Below are positions 45,515 through 54,461 of a stretch of 64,000 bases of DNA, piece after piece. Every line of letters starts with the position of its first letter. Position 1 is the stretch's first letter. The translations under genes were made by a program, and so were the position numbers. The DNA lies in contig CAWEPB010000007.1 in the NCBI GenBank assembly GCA_963810815.1, positions 992,001 to 1,056,000 on the forward strand. Reading direction: 5' to 3'. The notes beneath the pieces are model-generated. The model saw only the letters and a program-made list of their open reading frames with translations, searched no databases and was not told the origin of the DNA. The DNA comes from CAVQWT01 sp963810815. Its GTDB lineage: Bacteria > Pseudomonadota > Gammaproteobacteria > Burkholderiales > Casimicrobiaceae.

Positions 45515-46372
45515 CTACCGCGCGTCGCGCAGTTCGGCGGCGCGCAGCGTGTTGGCGAGCAGCGTGGCGATGGTCATCGGACCGACGCCGCCGGGAACCG
45601 GCGTGATCCACCCCGCGCGCTCCTTAACCGCGTCGAAATCGACGTCGCCGACGAGCTTGCCGTCGGCGCCGCGATTGATGCCGACGTCGATCACGATGGC
45701 GCCCGGCTTGATCCAGTCGCCCTGGACGAACTTCGGCCGGCCCACGCCGGCCACGACGATGTCGGCCTGCCGGACGAGCCCGGGCAGGTCGCGGGTCGCC
45801 GAGTGACAGATCGTCACCGTGCAGCGCGCCATCAGCAGCTCCAGCGCCATCGGCCGGCCGACGATGTTCGACTGGCCGATGACCACCGCGTGCTTGCCGA
45901 CGAGGTCCTCGCCGGTGTCGGCCAGCAGCGTCATGCAGCCGTACGGCGTGCAGGGCCGCAGCGTCGGCCGCTTCAGCACCAGGCGGCCGATGTTGTACGG
46001 GTGAAAGCCGTCGACGTCCTTGCCCGGATCGATGCGCTCGGTGACGCGCTCCTCGTCGATGTGCTTCGGCAGCGGCAGCTGCACCAGGATGCCGTGCACG
46101 GCGGGGTCGGCGTTCAGCGTGTCGATCAGCGCGAGGAGATCGGCCTCCGGTGTCGCGCCGGGCAGGTCGTACGCGAACGAGCGCATGCCGGCCGCTTCGG
46201 TCGTCCGCCGCTTGTTGCGGACGTAGACCTGCGAGGCGGGGTTCTCGCCGACCAGCACGACGGCGAGCCCCGGCTGCGTACGACCGGCGGCGACGCGGGC
46301 CGCGACGGCGGCGCCGACGTCGTCGGTGAGGCGGGCCGCGCGGGCCTTGCCGTCGATGATGCGGGCGGTCAT
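45515..46372 (-). CDS. folD: Bifunctional methylenetetrahydrofolate dehydrogenase/cyclohydrolase
   Basis: A 285-residue FolD that interconverts 5,10-methylene-, methenyl- and 10-formyl-tetrahydrofolate. It starts MTARIIDGKARAARL and has the catalytic Lys region ASQVYVRNKRRTTEAAG, GILVQLPLPKHID, KDVDGFHPYNIGRL and CTPYGCMTLL. The Rossmann site is VVIGQSNIVGRPMALELL, and the C-terminal motif is TPVPGGVGPMTIATLL. It lies just downstream of the HAD phosphatase gene on the same strand. The folate link fits with the C1-related genes at the right end of the window. Confidence 0.95.
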   Translation of the reverse strand: MTARIIDGKARAARLTDDVGAAVAARVAAGRTQPGLAVVLVGENPASQVYVRNKRRTTEAAGMRSFAYDLPGATPEADLLALIDTLNADPAVHGILVQLPLPKHIDEERVTERIDPGKDVDGFHPYNIGRLVLKRPTLRPCTPYGCMTLLADTGEDLVGKHAVVIGQSNIVGRPMALELLMARCTVTICHSATRDLPGLVRQADIVVAGVGRPKFVQGDWIKPGAIVIDVGINRGADGKLVGDVDFDAVKERAGWITPVPGGVGPMTIATLLANTLRAAELRDAR

Positions 46373-46395
46373 GGGTTCGTTTCCTCGGCGGGAGC

Positions 46396-47067
46396 TCAGG
46401 CGAAATTCGCCACCGACCAGCCCTGGTGGCGCGCATGCGCCGCGAGCACGGGATCGGCGTTCACTGCAACCGGCCGGCTGACGATCGACATCAGCGGCAG
46501 ATCGTTCATCGAATCGCAGTACGCCCAGACTTCGCGAAAGTCGAGCAGGCGCTGGCCGCGGGCGGCCAGCCACTGGTGCAGGCGCTCGACCTTGCCCTCG
46601 CGGGTGTTGGTGGCGCCGGCGACGCGACCGGTCCAGCGGCCGTCGATGCGTTCGCCCTCGGTCGCGATCACGTGCTCGATGCCGAACTCGGCGGCGATCG
46701 GCTGCGCCAGGAAGCGGATCACCGCGGTCGTGATCACGCACAGGTGGCCGGCGGCGCGGTGGCGCTCCACCAGTTCACGCGCGGCGGGCCGGATCTGCGG
46801 CCGGATCCGCTGCTCGAGGTAGCGTCCGCGCAGCCCGCGCAGCGTCTCGTCGTCGAAGGCGGTCAGCGTCGACAGGTAGAACTCGGCGAATTCGATGGTA
46901 TCGGCCTCGCCGCGGTTGAAGCGCGCATTGAGGTCGCGATTGGCCGCGTCGAAGCGGCCGGCGTCGATCCGCCCCTCGTCGATCAGGAACTCGACCCACT
47001 GCTCGTCGCTGTCGCGCGGCACCAGCGTGTGATCCAGGTCGAACAGGGCGAGAACGTCGGCGGGCAC
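46396..47067 (-). CDS. HAD-IB family phosphatase
   Basis: The product is about 223 residues from GTG47067. Motif I is LFDLDHTLVPRDSD with both catalytic Asp residues, motif II LCVITTAVIRFL, and motif III/IV YCDSMNDLPLMSIVSR with the metal-binding Asp. This matches the HAD-IB phosphoserine-phosphatase-like group, often annotated CicA/SerB-like. Homologues start just before ALFDLDHTL, so the GTG is preferred over starts up to 47211, which would overlap the divergent Nudix gene. Its substrate is unknown. Confidence 0.88.
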   Translation of the reverse strand: MPADVLALFDLDHTLVPRDSDEQWVEFLIDEGRIDAGRFDAANRDLNARFNRGEADTIEFAEFYLSTLTAFDDETLRGLRGRYLEQRIRPQIRPAARELVERHRAAGHLCVITTAVIRFLAQPIAAEFGIEHVIATEGERIDGRWTGRVAGATNTREGKVERLHQWLAARGQRLLDFREVWAYCDSMNDLPLMSIVSRPVAVNADPVLAAHARHQGWSVANFA

Positions 47068-47156
47068 GGCGAAGGGGCGGAATGCGGGCCGGGAAAGGGG
47101 GCGGGCTGCGAACGTGACCGACAGCGACGGCGACTGGCTCCAACGGGGCCCGGGGC

Positions 47157-47162
47157 TACAAT
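47157..47162 (+). promoter_or_regulatory. -10-like TACAAT directly before the Nudix gene
   Basis: TACAAT is followed by five bases and then GTG47168. Transcription would begin at about the start codon, which suggests a leaderless mRNA. The -35 is weak. Confidence 0.35.
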
Positions 47163-47167
47163 GCCCC

Positions 47168-48127
47168 GTGCTCGACCCTGCGATTCTACCGGCAATCGCC
47201 GCCCGGCTCACGGCCGCGTTGGCGCCGCCCGCGCATCCGCTGACGCCCCTCGTCGTCGACGGTCATGCGGCCGGCTGGCTCGATGCGGCGCGCGCCGAGC
47301 GGCTGGCGGCCTTCGGGACGGTATTCGGCCTGACCCGCGGCGCGCTCAGGTTCGTGCCCGCCGTGGATCGCGCCGACGACCGGACCGCGGCGGTGGCCGA
47401 GGTGGCCCGAACGCTGGCGGCCGAGGGCGCGCTGTCCGCCTGGCGCGACGAGCGCTACGCCGTGGCGCCCGCGTTCGGCGCGCCGCCGTGGTTCCTGCTC
47501 GAACGCGCGGCCGCCCGCTACTTCGGCGTCCGGACCTTCGCGGCCCACGTCAACGGGCTGGTCCGCGCCATCGACACGAGCGCCGGCGGCTCGACGATGT
47601 GGTTCGCGCGGCGTGCACCGACCAAGGCGATCGACCCGGGCCAACTCGACAACCTCGTCGGCGGCGGCATCGCCGCCGGCATGACCGTGGCAGCGACGGT
47701 GCAAAAGGAAGCGCGCGAGGAAGCCGGAATTCCGTCCGCGCTGTCCGTCGAGGCGCGGGCCTGCGGCGCCGTGCACCTTTGCCGCGCCCAACCCGACGGC
47801 CTGCAGCGGGAGACCATCTTCGTCCACGACCTGTGGCTGCCCGGTGACTTCGTTCCCGCAGGCGAGGACGGCGAGGTGGTCGAGCACCGGCGGGTCGACC
47901 TGGCGGAGGCCGCGCGGCTCGTCAGCCTGCGCGAAGGCCCGGACCTCGTCACCGCCGATGCGAGCCTGGTCGTGCTCGACGCCCTGCTGCGGCACGGCGC
48001 GATTGCGGCCGACGTCCCGGCGTATCTCGCGCTCGACGCGCTGCGCCACCCGCCCGACGTCGCGACCACGGGTTGGCCGTCGGCACCACCGTCGGCGCCG
48101 CCGCCCGCGCAGCCGCCTCCCCGCTGA
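47168..48127 (+). CDS. Nudix hydrolase with DUF4743 N-terminal domain
   Basis: About 319 residues from GTG47168. The N-terminal half contains DUF4743-type signals (FGLTRGALRFVPAVD, ERYAVAP, YFGVRTFAAHVNG). The Nudix part has DNLVGGGIAAGMTVAATV followed by KEAREEAGI, a Nudix box of the type found in yeast YJR142W and plant homologues that hydrolyse damaged forms of thiamine diphosphate. The substrate here is inferred from that family only. A longer start at GTG47114 is in frame, but a -10 box falls between the two, so the shorter start is favoured. The C-terminal tail is Pro-rich. Confidence 0.85.
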   Translation: MLDPAILPAIAARLTAALAPPAHPLTPLVVDGHAAGWLDAARAERLAAFGTVFGLTRGALRFVPAVDRADDRTAAVAEVARTLAAEGALSAWRDERYAVAPAFGAPPWFLLERAAARYFGVRTFAAHVNGLVRAIDTSAGGSTMWFARRAPTKAIDPGQLDNLVGGGIAAGMTVAATVQKEAREEAGIPSALSVEARACGAVHLCRAQPDGLQRETIFVHDLWLPGDFVPAGEDGEVVEHRRVDLAEAARLVSLREGPDLVTADASLVVLDALLRHGAIAADVPAYLALDALRHPPDVATTGWPSAPPSAPPPAQPPPR

Positions 48128-48179
48128 AGCCCGGCCCCGGCGCGGATCGCGGCGACTCGGGTGGTCCGGCAGGCTCCCG

Positions 48180-49322
48180 CTACGCGGCGGCGCGCGCGGC
48201 CGCCGGAGCGGCCGGCCGGATGCCCATGTCCGCGAGCGTGTCGCGCACCGCGTGCACCGCCTGGCGCATTTCCCCCGGACCGATGGCGCCGATGCAGCCG
48301 ACGCGAAACGTCTCGATCCTGGTCAGCTTGCCGGGATACAGGATGAAGCCGCGGTCGCGCACGTGGTCGTAGAACGACTTGAAGCTGTACGCCGGGTCGG
48401 CCGGTGCATGGAAGGTGACGATGATCGGCGCCTGGATCGCCGGCGGCAGGAACGGCCGCAGCCCGAGCTCCGCGAGGCCGCCGACCAGCGTCGCGCAGTT
48501 CGCCGTGTAGCGGGCGAGCCGCGCCGGCTGCCCGCCCTCGGCGAGCAACTGGTCGAGCGCCGCATTGAAGGCGACCACGACGTGCGTCGGCGGCGTGTAG
48601 CGCCATTGCGTCGTCTTTTCCATGTACGCCCACTGGTCGTGGAGATCGAGCGCCAGCGAGGTCGAGTTGCCGGCGGCGGCGGCCAGCGCGTCGCGCCGGG
48701 CGATGACGAAGCCCATGCCGGGGGGCCCCTCGACGCACTTGCCCGAGGCGGCGATCAGCGCGTCGAACGGCATCGTGCGCGCGTCGATCGGCAACGCGGC
48801 GAAGCTCGACATGGCGTCGACGATCAGCCGGCGACCGTGCCGTGCGACGACCGCGGCGATCTCCGGCAGCGGGTTCAGGATGCCGGTCGAGGTCTCGCAG
48901 TGGATCAGCCCCACGTGCGTGATCGTCGTATCGGCGGCCAGCAGGCGGTCGACGTCCTCCGGCGTCGTCGGGACGTCGTCGGCGGTCTCGAAGGTCGACA
49001 GCCGGCGGCCCATCATCTGTGTGAGCTTCGCCATCCGCGTGCCGTAGGCACCGTTGACGAGCACCAGCAGGTGGCCGTCGCGCGGGACCAGCGTGTTGAC
49101 GGCGGCCTCGACCGAGAACGTGCCGCTGCCCTGCATCGGGACGCACACGTGGGTGTCGGCGCCGTCGACCAGCGCCAGGATCTTGCGGCGGACGTCCGCG
49201 GTCACCGCGTTGAACTTCGCGTCCCACGAACCCCAGTCGCGCAGCATCGCCGCCCTGGTGGCGAGCGAGGTCGTCAGGGGGCCCGGCGTCAACAGGATCG
49301 GGTCGCGGTCGAACGTGCTCAT
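48180..49322 (-). CDS. phnW: 2-aminoethylphosphonate-pyruvate transaminase
   Basis: A 380-residue PLP aminotransferase that converts 2-aminoethylphosphonate and pyruvate into phosphonoacetaldehyde and alanine. It shows LLTPGPLTTSLATRAAML, QGSGTFSVEAAVNTL, ETSTGILNPL, IVDAMSSFAALPID and the PLP Lys in IAASGKCVEGPPGMG, all PhnW-typical. AAGGAG 7 bases before the ATG is a strong ribosome-binding site. It follows the phosphonate transporter genes in the leftward phnS-T-U-W operon. Confidence 0.94.
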   Translation of the reverse strand: MSTFDRDPILLTPGPLTTSLATRAAMLRDWGSWDAKFNAVTADVRRKILALVDGADTHVCVPMQGSGTFSVEAAVNTLVPRDGHLLVLVNGAYGTRMAKLTQMMGRRLSTFETADDVPTTPEDVDRLLAADTTITHVGLIHCETSTGILNPLPEIAAVVARHGRRLIVDAMSSFAALPIDARTMPFDALIAASGKCVEGPPGMGFVIARRDALAAAAGNSTSLALDLHDQWAYMEKTTQWRYTPPTHVVVAFNAALDQLLAEGGQPARLARYTANCATLVGGLAELGLRPFLPPAIQAPIIVTFHAPADPAYSFKSFYDHVRDRGFILYPGKLTRIETFRVGCIGAIGPGEMRQAVHAVRDTLADMGIRPAAPAAARAAA

Positions 49323-49350
49323 GGCTTGCTCCTTGCTGTGGGGCGCCGCG

Positions 49351-51075
49351 TCACGCCGGCACCGTGCGACGCCAGCCCTGCGTCCGCCGCAGCAGCCAGC
49401 CCTCGATGGCGAACGAGGCGACGGTGACCGTCGCCGAGGTGGCGACTATCAGCGTCGCCATCGCCGCGGCCGACCCGATCGCCCCGGCCTCGTCCAGTTG
49501 CAGGATCGAGATCGCCGCGAGCGTGGTCCTGGGCGAATACAGGAAGACGACTGCCGAGATCGTCGTCATCGCGTTGACGAAGAAGTAGCGGGCGATGTCG
49601 ATGACCGTCGGCAGGCAGACCGGCACGGTGACCCGCCAGAACGTCTTGTAGAACGGGACCTTGAGCGAAGCCGAAACCGATTCGAATTCGCCGTCCAGCT
49701 GCTTCAGCGCCGTCACCGCGGTCAGGTGGCTCGACGAGTAGAAATGAACGATCGTCGACAGCACCAGGATCGCCATCGTGCCGTACAGCCCGTGCAGCGG
49801 ATTGGCCGGGTTGTTGAAGAACAGGATGTAGCCGATGCCCAGCACCATCCCGGGCACCGCCATCGGCAGCATCGCCTGCAGCCGGATCGCCGGACGCAGC
49901 AGGTCCGCCCCCCGGGTCTTCTCCAGCCAGTAGGCGCCGGCGAAGGTGACCGCCGCGCCGAGCACCGCGCACCAGCCGGCCATCACCAGGCTGTTCCAGT
50001 ACGCGTGCTCGACCCCCGCGTCGGCGAATCCGAAGGTGTAATGGTTGAGCGTCAGCGACAGGTCGTACGGCCAGAACTTCACGACGGAGCCGAATACGGC
50101 CATGCCGACGACGGCGATCATCCACAGCGACACGATGACGACGTAGCCGAGCAGCAGCGCGTCGCGCAGCGGCGAGCGGCGCGCCGAGTACGGGACGCTG
50201 CGCGCCGTGAGCAGCGCCTGCTGCCGGCGCTGCATCGCGTGGTCGACCGCGAACGCGACGACCGCCGGCACCAGCAGCACCAGCCCGACCACCGCGCCGA
50301 GCTGGAAATTCTGCTGGCCGATCACCTGCTTGTAGATGTCGATCGCCAGCACCGGATAGTTGCCGCCGATGACCTTGGGCACGCCGAACTCCGACACCGC
50401 CATCGTGAACACCACCATCGCCGCCGACACCAGGCCGTACTTGGCGCCCGGGAGCGTGATGGTGAAGAACTTCCGCCACTCGCTGGTGCCGAGGGACTCG
50501 GCGGCCTCGTAGAGCCGCTGGTCCGACAGCGACAGCCCGGCGAGCAGGATCATCACCGCGTGCGGGAACGACGCGAATCCCATCGCCAGCACCATGCCGG
50601 GCAGGCCGTAGATCTGCTTCAGCCCCAGCAGCGGCAGCAGTCCCTTCAGCACCCCCTGGTTGCCGAACAGGTAGATGAACGAGATCGCCGCCAGCAGCGA
50701 AGGCGCGAGAATGGGCAGCAGCGCGATGTTGCGCCACAGTCCCTTGGCCGGTATGCAGCTGCGCTGGATCGCGTACGCGAAGGCGAACGCCAGCGGCACC
50801 GTCAGCGCGGTCGTCAGCACGGCAAAGGTCAGCGTGTTGGCCGTCGACTGCGCGAGCGCCGGCGACTGCAGGTACTGGACGAAATTCGCGAGGCCGACGA
50901 AGGCGCCGGCGCGATCCTCCATGCTGCGGATGAGGATCGTCCCCAGCGGCAGCGTCAGGAACACGAACAGCGCCGACGCGACGAGCGCGATGCCGCCGCG
51001 CGCGGCCAGCGCCTCGACCGCCAGCGCCGGCGACGACGGGAGCGGGGGCGCCGCCAGGTCGCGGGCGGCGCTCAA
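49351..51075 (-). CDS. phnU: 2-aminoethylphosphonate ABC transporter permease, two-domain (FbpB/PhnU-like)
   Basis: A 574-residue inner-membrane permease made of two homologous halves, each with about six membrane segments and an EAA-type loop. The first half has the loop YEAAESLGTSEWRKFFTITLPGA, and the second has FESVSASLKVPFYKTFWRVTVP. The start appears to be TTG51075, overlapping the stop of the ATPase gene. It sits between the ATPase and phnW, matching the known 2-aminoethylphosphonate importer layout. Confidence 0.9.
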   Translation of the reverse strand: MSAARDLAAPPLPSSPALAVEALAARGGIALVASALFVFLTLPLGTILIRSMEDRAGAFVGLANFVQYLQSPALAQSTANTLTFAVLTTALTVPLAFAFAYAIQRSCIPAKGLWRNIALLPILAPSLLAAISFIYLFGNQGVLKGLLPLLGLKQIYGLPGMVLAMGFASFPHAVMILLAGLSLSDQRLYEAAESLGTSEWRKFFTITLPGAKYGLVSAAMVVFTMAVSEFGVPKVIGGNYPVLAIDIYKQVIGQQNFQLGAVVGLVLLVPAVVAFAVDHAMQRRQQALLTARSVPYSARRSPLRDALLLGYVVIVSLWMIAVVGMAVFGSVVKFWPYDLSLTLNHYTFGFADAGVEHAYWNSLVMAGWCAVLGAAVTFAGAYWLEKTRGADLLRPAIRLQAMLPMAVPGMVLGIGYILFFNNPANPLHGLYGTMAILVLSTIVHFYSSSHLTAVTALKQLDGEFESVSASLKVPFYKTFWRVTVPVCLPTVIDIARYFFVNAMTTISAVVFLYSPRTTLAAISILQLDEAGAIGSAAAMATLIVATSATVTVASFAIEGWLLRRTQGWRRTVPA

Positions 51076-52166
51076 GCGGCGGACCGCTCCGCGAAGACGC
51101 GCACGCGATCGGTGCGCAGCGCGAAGTCGAGCGTGCCGCCTTCGCGGACGCCGAGGTCGTGCAGCTGGTTGAGCGACAGCGACACCACCATCGGCTGCCC
51201 GATGCCGTCGCAGGCAACCTCGGCGAGGCAGATCGTGCCCAGGTAGTCGATGCGACAGACGCGGCCGCCGAGGCGGTTCGGCAGTGCCGTGAGATCGCCC
51301 TCGACGTGCCGGTCCTCGGGCCGCAGGTAGATTCGCACCGGCTCGCCGGCGGCGAAGCCGTCATCGGGCAGCACGAGTTCGACGTCGCCCGCGCGGTAGC
51401 GGCCGCCACCGGCGCTGACCGCCCTGACCACGTTGACCTTGCCCATGAAGTCGGCGACGAACGGGGTCGCCGGCCGCTCGTAGACGTCCTGCGGCGTCCC
51501 GACCTGCTCGATCGCGCCGTGGCGCATCACGACGACGCGGTCCGACATCGACAGCGCCTCCTCCTGGTCGTGCGTGACCATGATCGTCGTCACCTTGAGC
51601 CGGCGCTGCAGCGCGCGGATCTCGCCGCGCAGTCGCTCCCGCACCTTGGCGTCGAGCGCCGACAGCGGCTCGTCCAGCAGCAGCAGCGACGGCGACGTCG
51701 CCAGCGCGCGGGCGAGCGCGACCCGCTGCTGCTGGCCCCCGGACATCTGGCCGGGGTACTTGACCCCCGCGTCGGGCAGGCCGACCAGCGTCAGCAGCTC
51801 CCGCACGCGTTCGGTGATCTCAGCACGGCCACGGCGGCGGTTGACGAGGCCGTAAGCGACATTGGCCGCGATGGTGAGATTGGGAAACAGCGCATACGAC
51901 TGGAAGACGATGCCGTAGTCGCGCGCGGCCGGCGGCGCGCGCGAGACGTCGCGACCGTTCTGGATGACGCGACCCGAGGTCTGCGCCTCCAGGCCGGCGA
52001 TGATGCGCAGCAGCGTGGTCTTGCCGCATCCCGACGGCCCGAGGAAGCAGACGAGTTCGCCCGGATGGATCGACAGGTCGATCGACTGCAGCGCGACGAA
52101 GCTGCCGAAGGCCTTGTGGACCGCCTCGAGGCGCAGCGCCTCGATCGGGCTGTCGGGTAAGGTCAT
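51072..52166 (-). CDS. phnT: 2-aminoethylphosphonate ABC transporter ATP-binding protein (PhnT-like)
   Basis: A 364-residue ATPase of the iron/spermidine-type importer group. It has Walker A GPSGCGKTT, signature MSGGQQQRVALARAL, Walker B LLLLDEPLSALDAKV and switch His in MVTHDQEEAL. A C-terminal regulatory TOBE domain follows (about 280-360). It overlaps the permease gene at its 3' end. The preceding binding-protein gene is 224 bases upstream; in that gap I see only GC-rich sequence. Confidence 0.92.
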   Translation of the reverse strand: MTLPDSPIEALRLEAVHKAFGSFVALQSIDLSIHPGELVCFLGPSGCGKTTLLRIIAGLEAQTSGRVIQNGRDVSRAPPAARDYGIVFQSYALFPNLTIAANVAYGLVNRRRGRAEITERVRELLTLVGLPDAGVKYPGQMSGGQQQRVALARALATSPSLLLLDEPLSALDAKVRERLRGEIRALQRRLKVTTIMVTHDQEEALSMSDRVVVMRHGAIEQVGTPQDVYERPATPFVADFMGKVNVVRAVSAGGGRYRAGDVELVLPDDGFAAGEPVRIYLRPEDRHVEGDLTALPNRLGGRVCRIDYLGTICLAEVACDGIGQPMVVSLSLNQLHDLGVREGGTLDFALRTDRVRVFAERSAA

Positions 52167-52390
52167 CGGGTGTCAGTGGAGGTTGGGATTCGGGTCGTGG
52201 GTGCGGGCGAATCTCGACGACGAACTCGGCAGCGCGACCGACCGGGAACGCCGTCTGGCCGCCCGGACCTCGCCTCGACGCCGCCAACGCCCCGCCGCGT
52301 CGAGGGGCGCCCCGCCCCTCCAACGCGGCGAGTCATCCGTCGGCCGCAGCGGATCGGCCGCGCAGCCGATTCCCCAGCCGACGGACAACC

Positions 52391-53425
52391 CTATTTCGGC
52401 GCGGCCTTCGACTCGTACCGCTTCGACCACTCGGCGAGGATCCGGTCGCGATTCTTGGCGGCCCACGCGAAGTCGTTCTTCACCAGCAGCGCGCCGTAGT
52501 TCGACGGCACGTTGGGCAGCGGCTTCGACAGCGCCGGCACCGCGACGATGGCGAAGTTGTTCGCATACAGCGCCATCGCGGCATCGGAGACCGACCAGTC
52601 GACCAGCTTCTTCGCGGCGTCGGCCTTCGCCGTCGTCTTCACGATGCCGATGGCTTCGAGGTCCCAGCCCAGGCCCTCCTTCGGGAACACCAGGTCGATC
52701 GGGGCGCCGCGGGCCTTCTCGCGGTTGGCGCGATACTCGAACGAGATGCCGACCACGTACTCGCCGGCCGCGACGGAGGCGCAGGGCTTCGACCCGGAGT
52801 GCATGTACTGCGCGACGTTCTCGTGCAGGCCGTCCATGAACTTCCAGCCGTCGGCCTCGCCCCACAACTGCAGCCAGGCGGTGACGTCGAAGAAGCCGGT
52901 GCCCGACGACGCCGGATGCGGCATCACGATCTGGCCCTTGTAGCCGGCCTTGGTCAGGTCCTTCCAGGTTTCGGGCTTCGGAATGTTCCGCTTCGCCGCT
53001 TCGACGGTGTTGAAGCAGATGGTCGCGCCCCACACGTCCATGCCGACCCACGACGGCGGGTTCTTCGGGTCACGGTAAGCGGGCGCGATGCGGGCGAGAC
53101 CCGCGGGGGCGTACGGCATGAGCATGCCCTCGTTCTCGAAGATCCCCATGCTGGTCGCCGCGACCCCCATGATCACGTCGGCCTTGGGTGCCGCCTTTTC
53201 CGCCAGGATCTTCGCGGTGATGATGCCGGTCGAGTCGCGCACCCAGGTGATCTCGATGTCCGGATAGGCCTTGTTGAAGCCCTCCTGGTACGCCTTGAGC
53301 TGATCGGTCTCGAGCGCCGTGTAGACGGTGAGCTGCGTCTTCTGCGCGGCGGCCGCGCCCGAAAGCGCGAGGGCCGCGACGGCGGCGACGGTGGTGAGCC
53401 AACGGTAGCCTCGGACGGAGTTCAT
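52391..53425 (-). CDS. phnS: 2-aminoethylphosphonate-binding periplasmic protein (PhnS-like)
   Basis: A 344-residue solute-binding protein with a signal peptide (MNSVRGYRWLTTVAAVAALA, cleavage after AAAAQ). The mature domain has LTVYTALETDQLKAYQEGFNKA, WVRDSTGIITAKIL, ADVIMGVAATSMGIF, HPASSGTGFFDVT and SKPCASVAAGEYVVGISFEY, matching 2-aminoethylphosphonate-binding proteins. GAGGAG 8 bases upstream supports the start. It is the first gene of the leftward operon and is divergent from the GntR regulator. Confidence 0.93.
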   Translation of the reverse strand: MNSVRGYRWLTTVAAVAALALSGAAAAQKTQLTVYTALETDQLKAYQEGFNKAYPDIEITWVRDSTGIITAKILAEKAAPKADVIMGVAATSMGIFENEGMLMPYAPAGLARIAPAYRDPKNPPSWVGMDVWGATICFNTVEAAKRNIPKPETWKDLTKAGYKGQIVMPHPASSGTGFFDVTAWLQLWGEADGWKFMDGLHENVAQYMHSGSKPCASVAAGEYVVGISFEYRANREKARGAPIDLVFPKEGLGWDLEAIGIVKTTAKADAAKKLVDWSVSDAAMALYANNFAIVAVPALSKPLPNVPSNYGALLVKNDFAWAAKNRDRILAEWSKRYESKAAPK

Positions 53426-53609
53426 GGGTGTGCTCCTCGATAAAGATGGTGATGGCAGGGCTGCGGGGATGCGGTCGGACGCGATGCGGGCAACGTGTTC
53501 GGTGGTGGAAGCGGCGACAACCCCGCGGATGCTACGCGTGGCGCCGGGCGCGGGCAACGGACCCGCGCTCGCCGGGGCCGACCCCCGGAGCTTGCGCCTG
53601 CAGGATTGC

Positions 53610-53625
53610 AGATTGTTGACAATCT
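53610..53625. promoter_or_regulatory. GntR operator candidate between phnS and the regulator
   Basis: AGATTGTTGACAATCT is a perfect 7-bp inverted repeat around two bases. It contains TTGTTGACAA, which fits the T-G-T-(N)-A-C-A pattern used by FadR/FCD-type GntR proteins. Confidence 0.6.
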
Positions 53626-53644
53626 ACACCCCGGGGTGTCCAAT
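53616..53644 (+). promoter_or_regulatory. Probable promoter of the GntR gene, overlapping its operator
   Basis: TTGACA (53616-53621) is a perfect -35 embedded in the palindrome. TCCAAT (53639-53644) is a weak -10 at a 17-base spacing. The start codon follows 7 bases later, so the mRNA may be leaderless. Binding of the regulator would block its own promoter. Confidence 0.45.
53626..53639. promoter_or_regulatory. Second perfect palindrome adjoining the GntR operator
   Basis: ACACCCCGGGGTGT is fully self-complementary and directly abuts the first palindrome. It may be a second operator or a distinct binding site between the -35 and -10. Confidence 0.45.
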
Positions 53645-53651
53645 CCGCAAC

Positions 53652-54437
53652 ATGCACAAAGCGCCCGCCGGATCCCTCGCGATGGCCGGGGTGTCCGCCG
53701 ATCATCCGATCGCGCTGGTTCGCTCGAACTCGCTGCCGATGCTGGTGGCACGCGAGCTGGAGCGCATGATCGTCGCCGGCGGATTGCCGGCGGGGACCAA
53801 GCTCACGGAGAGCGACATCGCCGAGCGCCTGGGCGTCTCGCGCGGCCCGGTGCGCGAAGCCTTTCGCGCACTGGAGGAATCCGGCCTCGTCCGCCTCGAA
53901 AAGAACCGCGGCGTATTCGTCCGCCAGGTCACGCTGGCCGAAGCCGACGAGATTTTCGAGCTGCGCGCGGTCCTCGACGAGCACGCCGGCCGGCGGGCGG
54001 CGCAGCGTGCCGGCGCCGCCGACGTGCGCGAGCTCTTCGGGCTCGTCGACCGGATGGAACAGGCCGCGGCGCGAGGCGACGCCGACGCGTACCACCTGGT
54101 CAACCTCGCGTTCCACGACCGGCTGGTCGAGCTGGCCGGAAACGCCAAGCTGCTGGCGATGTACCGCCGGCTGGTCAACGAACTCAACCTCTACCGCCGC
54201 GCCGCGCTCGACGCCGCCGGCACGCTGCCGGTGTCGGTGTCCGAGCATCGCGCCATCGTCGAACGCATCGCCGCCGGCCAGGCAGCCGCGGCCGGCCGCC
54301 TGCTGCACGAGCACGTGATGGGCAGCCGCGACCGCGCCCACCGCGCCCGCGAGCAGGCAATCGAGCGGCCGGCGGCCCGCCCCCCGCTCCGCGCGGCGGC
54401 GGGCCGGGCGCAGGTCACGGGCGGCAAGCGCCGCTGA
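53652..54437 (+). CDS. GntR-family (FCD-type) transcriptional regulator of the phosphonate genes
   Basis: The product is 261 residues. The N-terminal winged helix has LARELERMIVAGGLP-like sequence followed by TESDIAERLGVSRGPVREAFRALEESGLV, the GntR hallmark. The C-terminal FCD domain has ELRAVLDEHAGRRAA, a HLVNLAFHDRLVELAGN metal-site helix and SEHRAIVERIAAG. The tail is Arg/Ala-rich. It sits between the divergent uptake operon and the downstream phnA-phnY genes and probably controls both in response to a pathway compound. That role comes from context. Confidence 0.88.
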   Translation: MHKAPAGSLAMAGVSADHPIALVRSNSLPMLVARELERMIVAGGLPAGTKLTESDIAERLGVSRGPVREAFRALEESGLVRLEKNRGVFVRQVTLAEADEIFELRAVLDEHAGRRAAQRAGAADVRELFGLVDRMEQAAARGDADAYHLVNLAFHDRLVELAGNAKLLAMYRRLVNELNLYRRAALDAAGTLPVSVSEHRAIVERIAAGQAAAAGRLLHEHVMGSRDRAHRAREQAIERPAARPPLRAAAGRAQVTGGKRR

Positions 54438-54461
54438 ACACGCATTTCCAAAGGAACCCCC

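Noticed and set aside
52167..52390. Possible attenuator or small gene between phnS and phnT
   Set aside because: Short GC-rich inverted fragments occur, but no stable hairpin with a T run or coding signal stands out.
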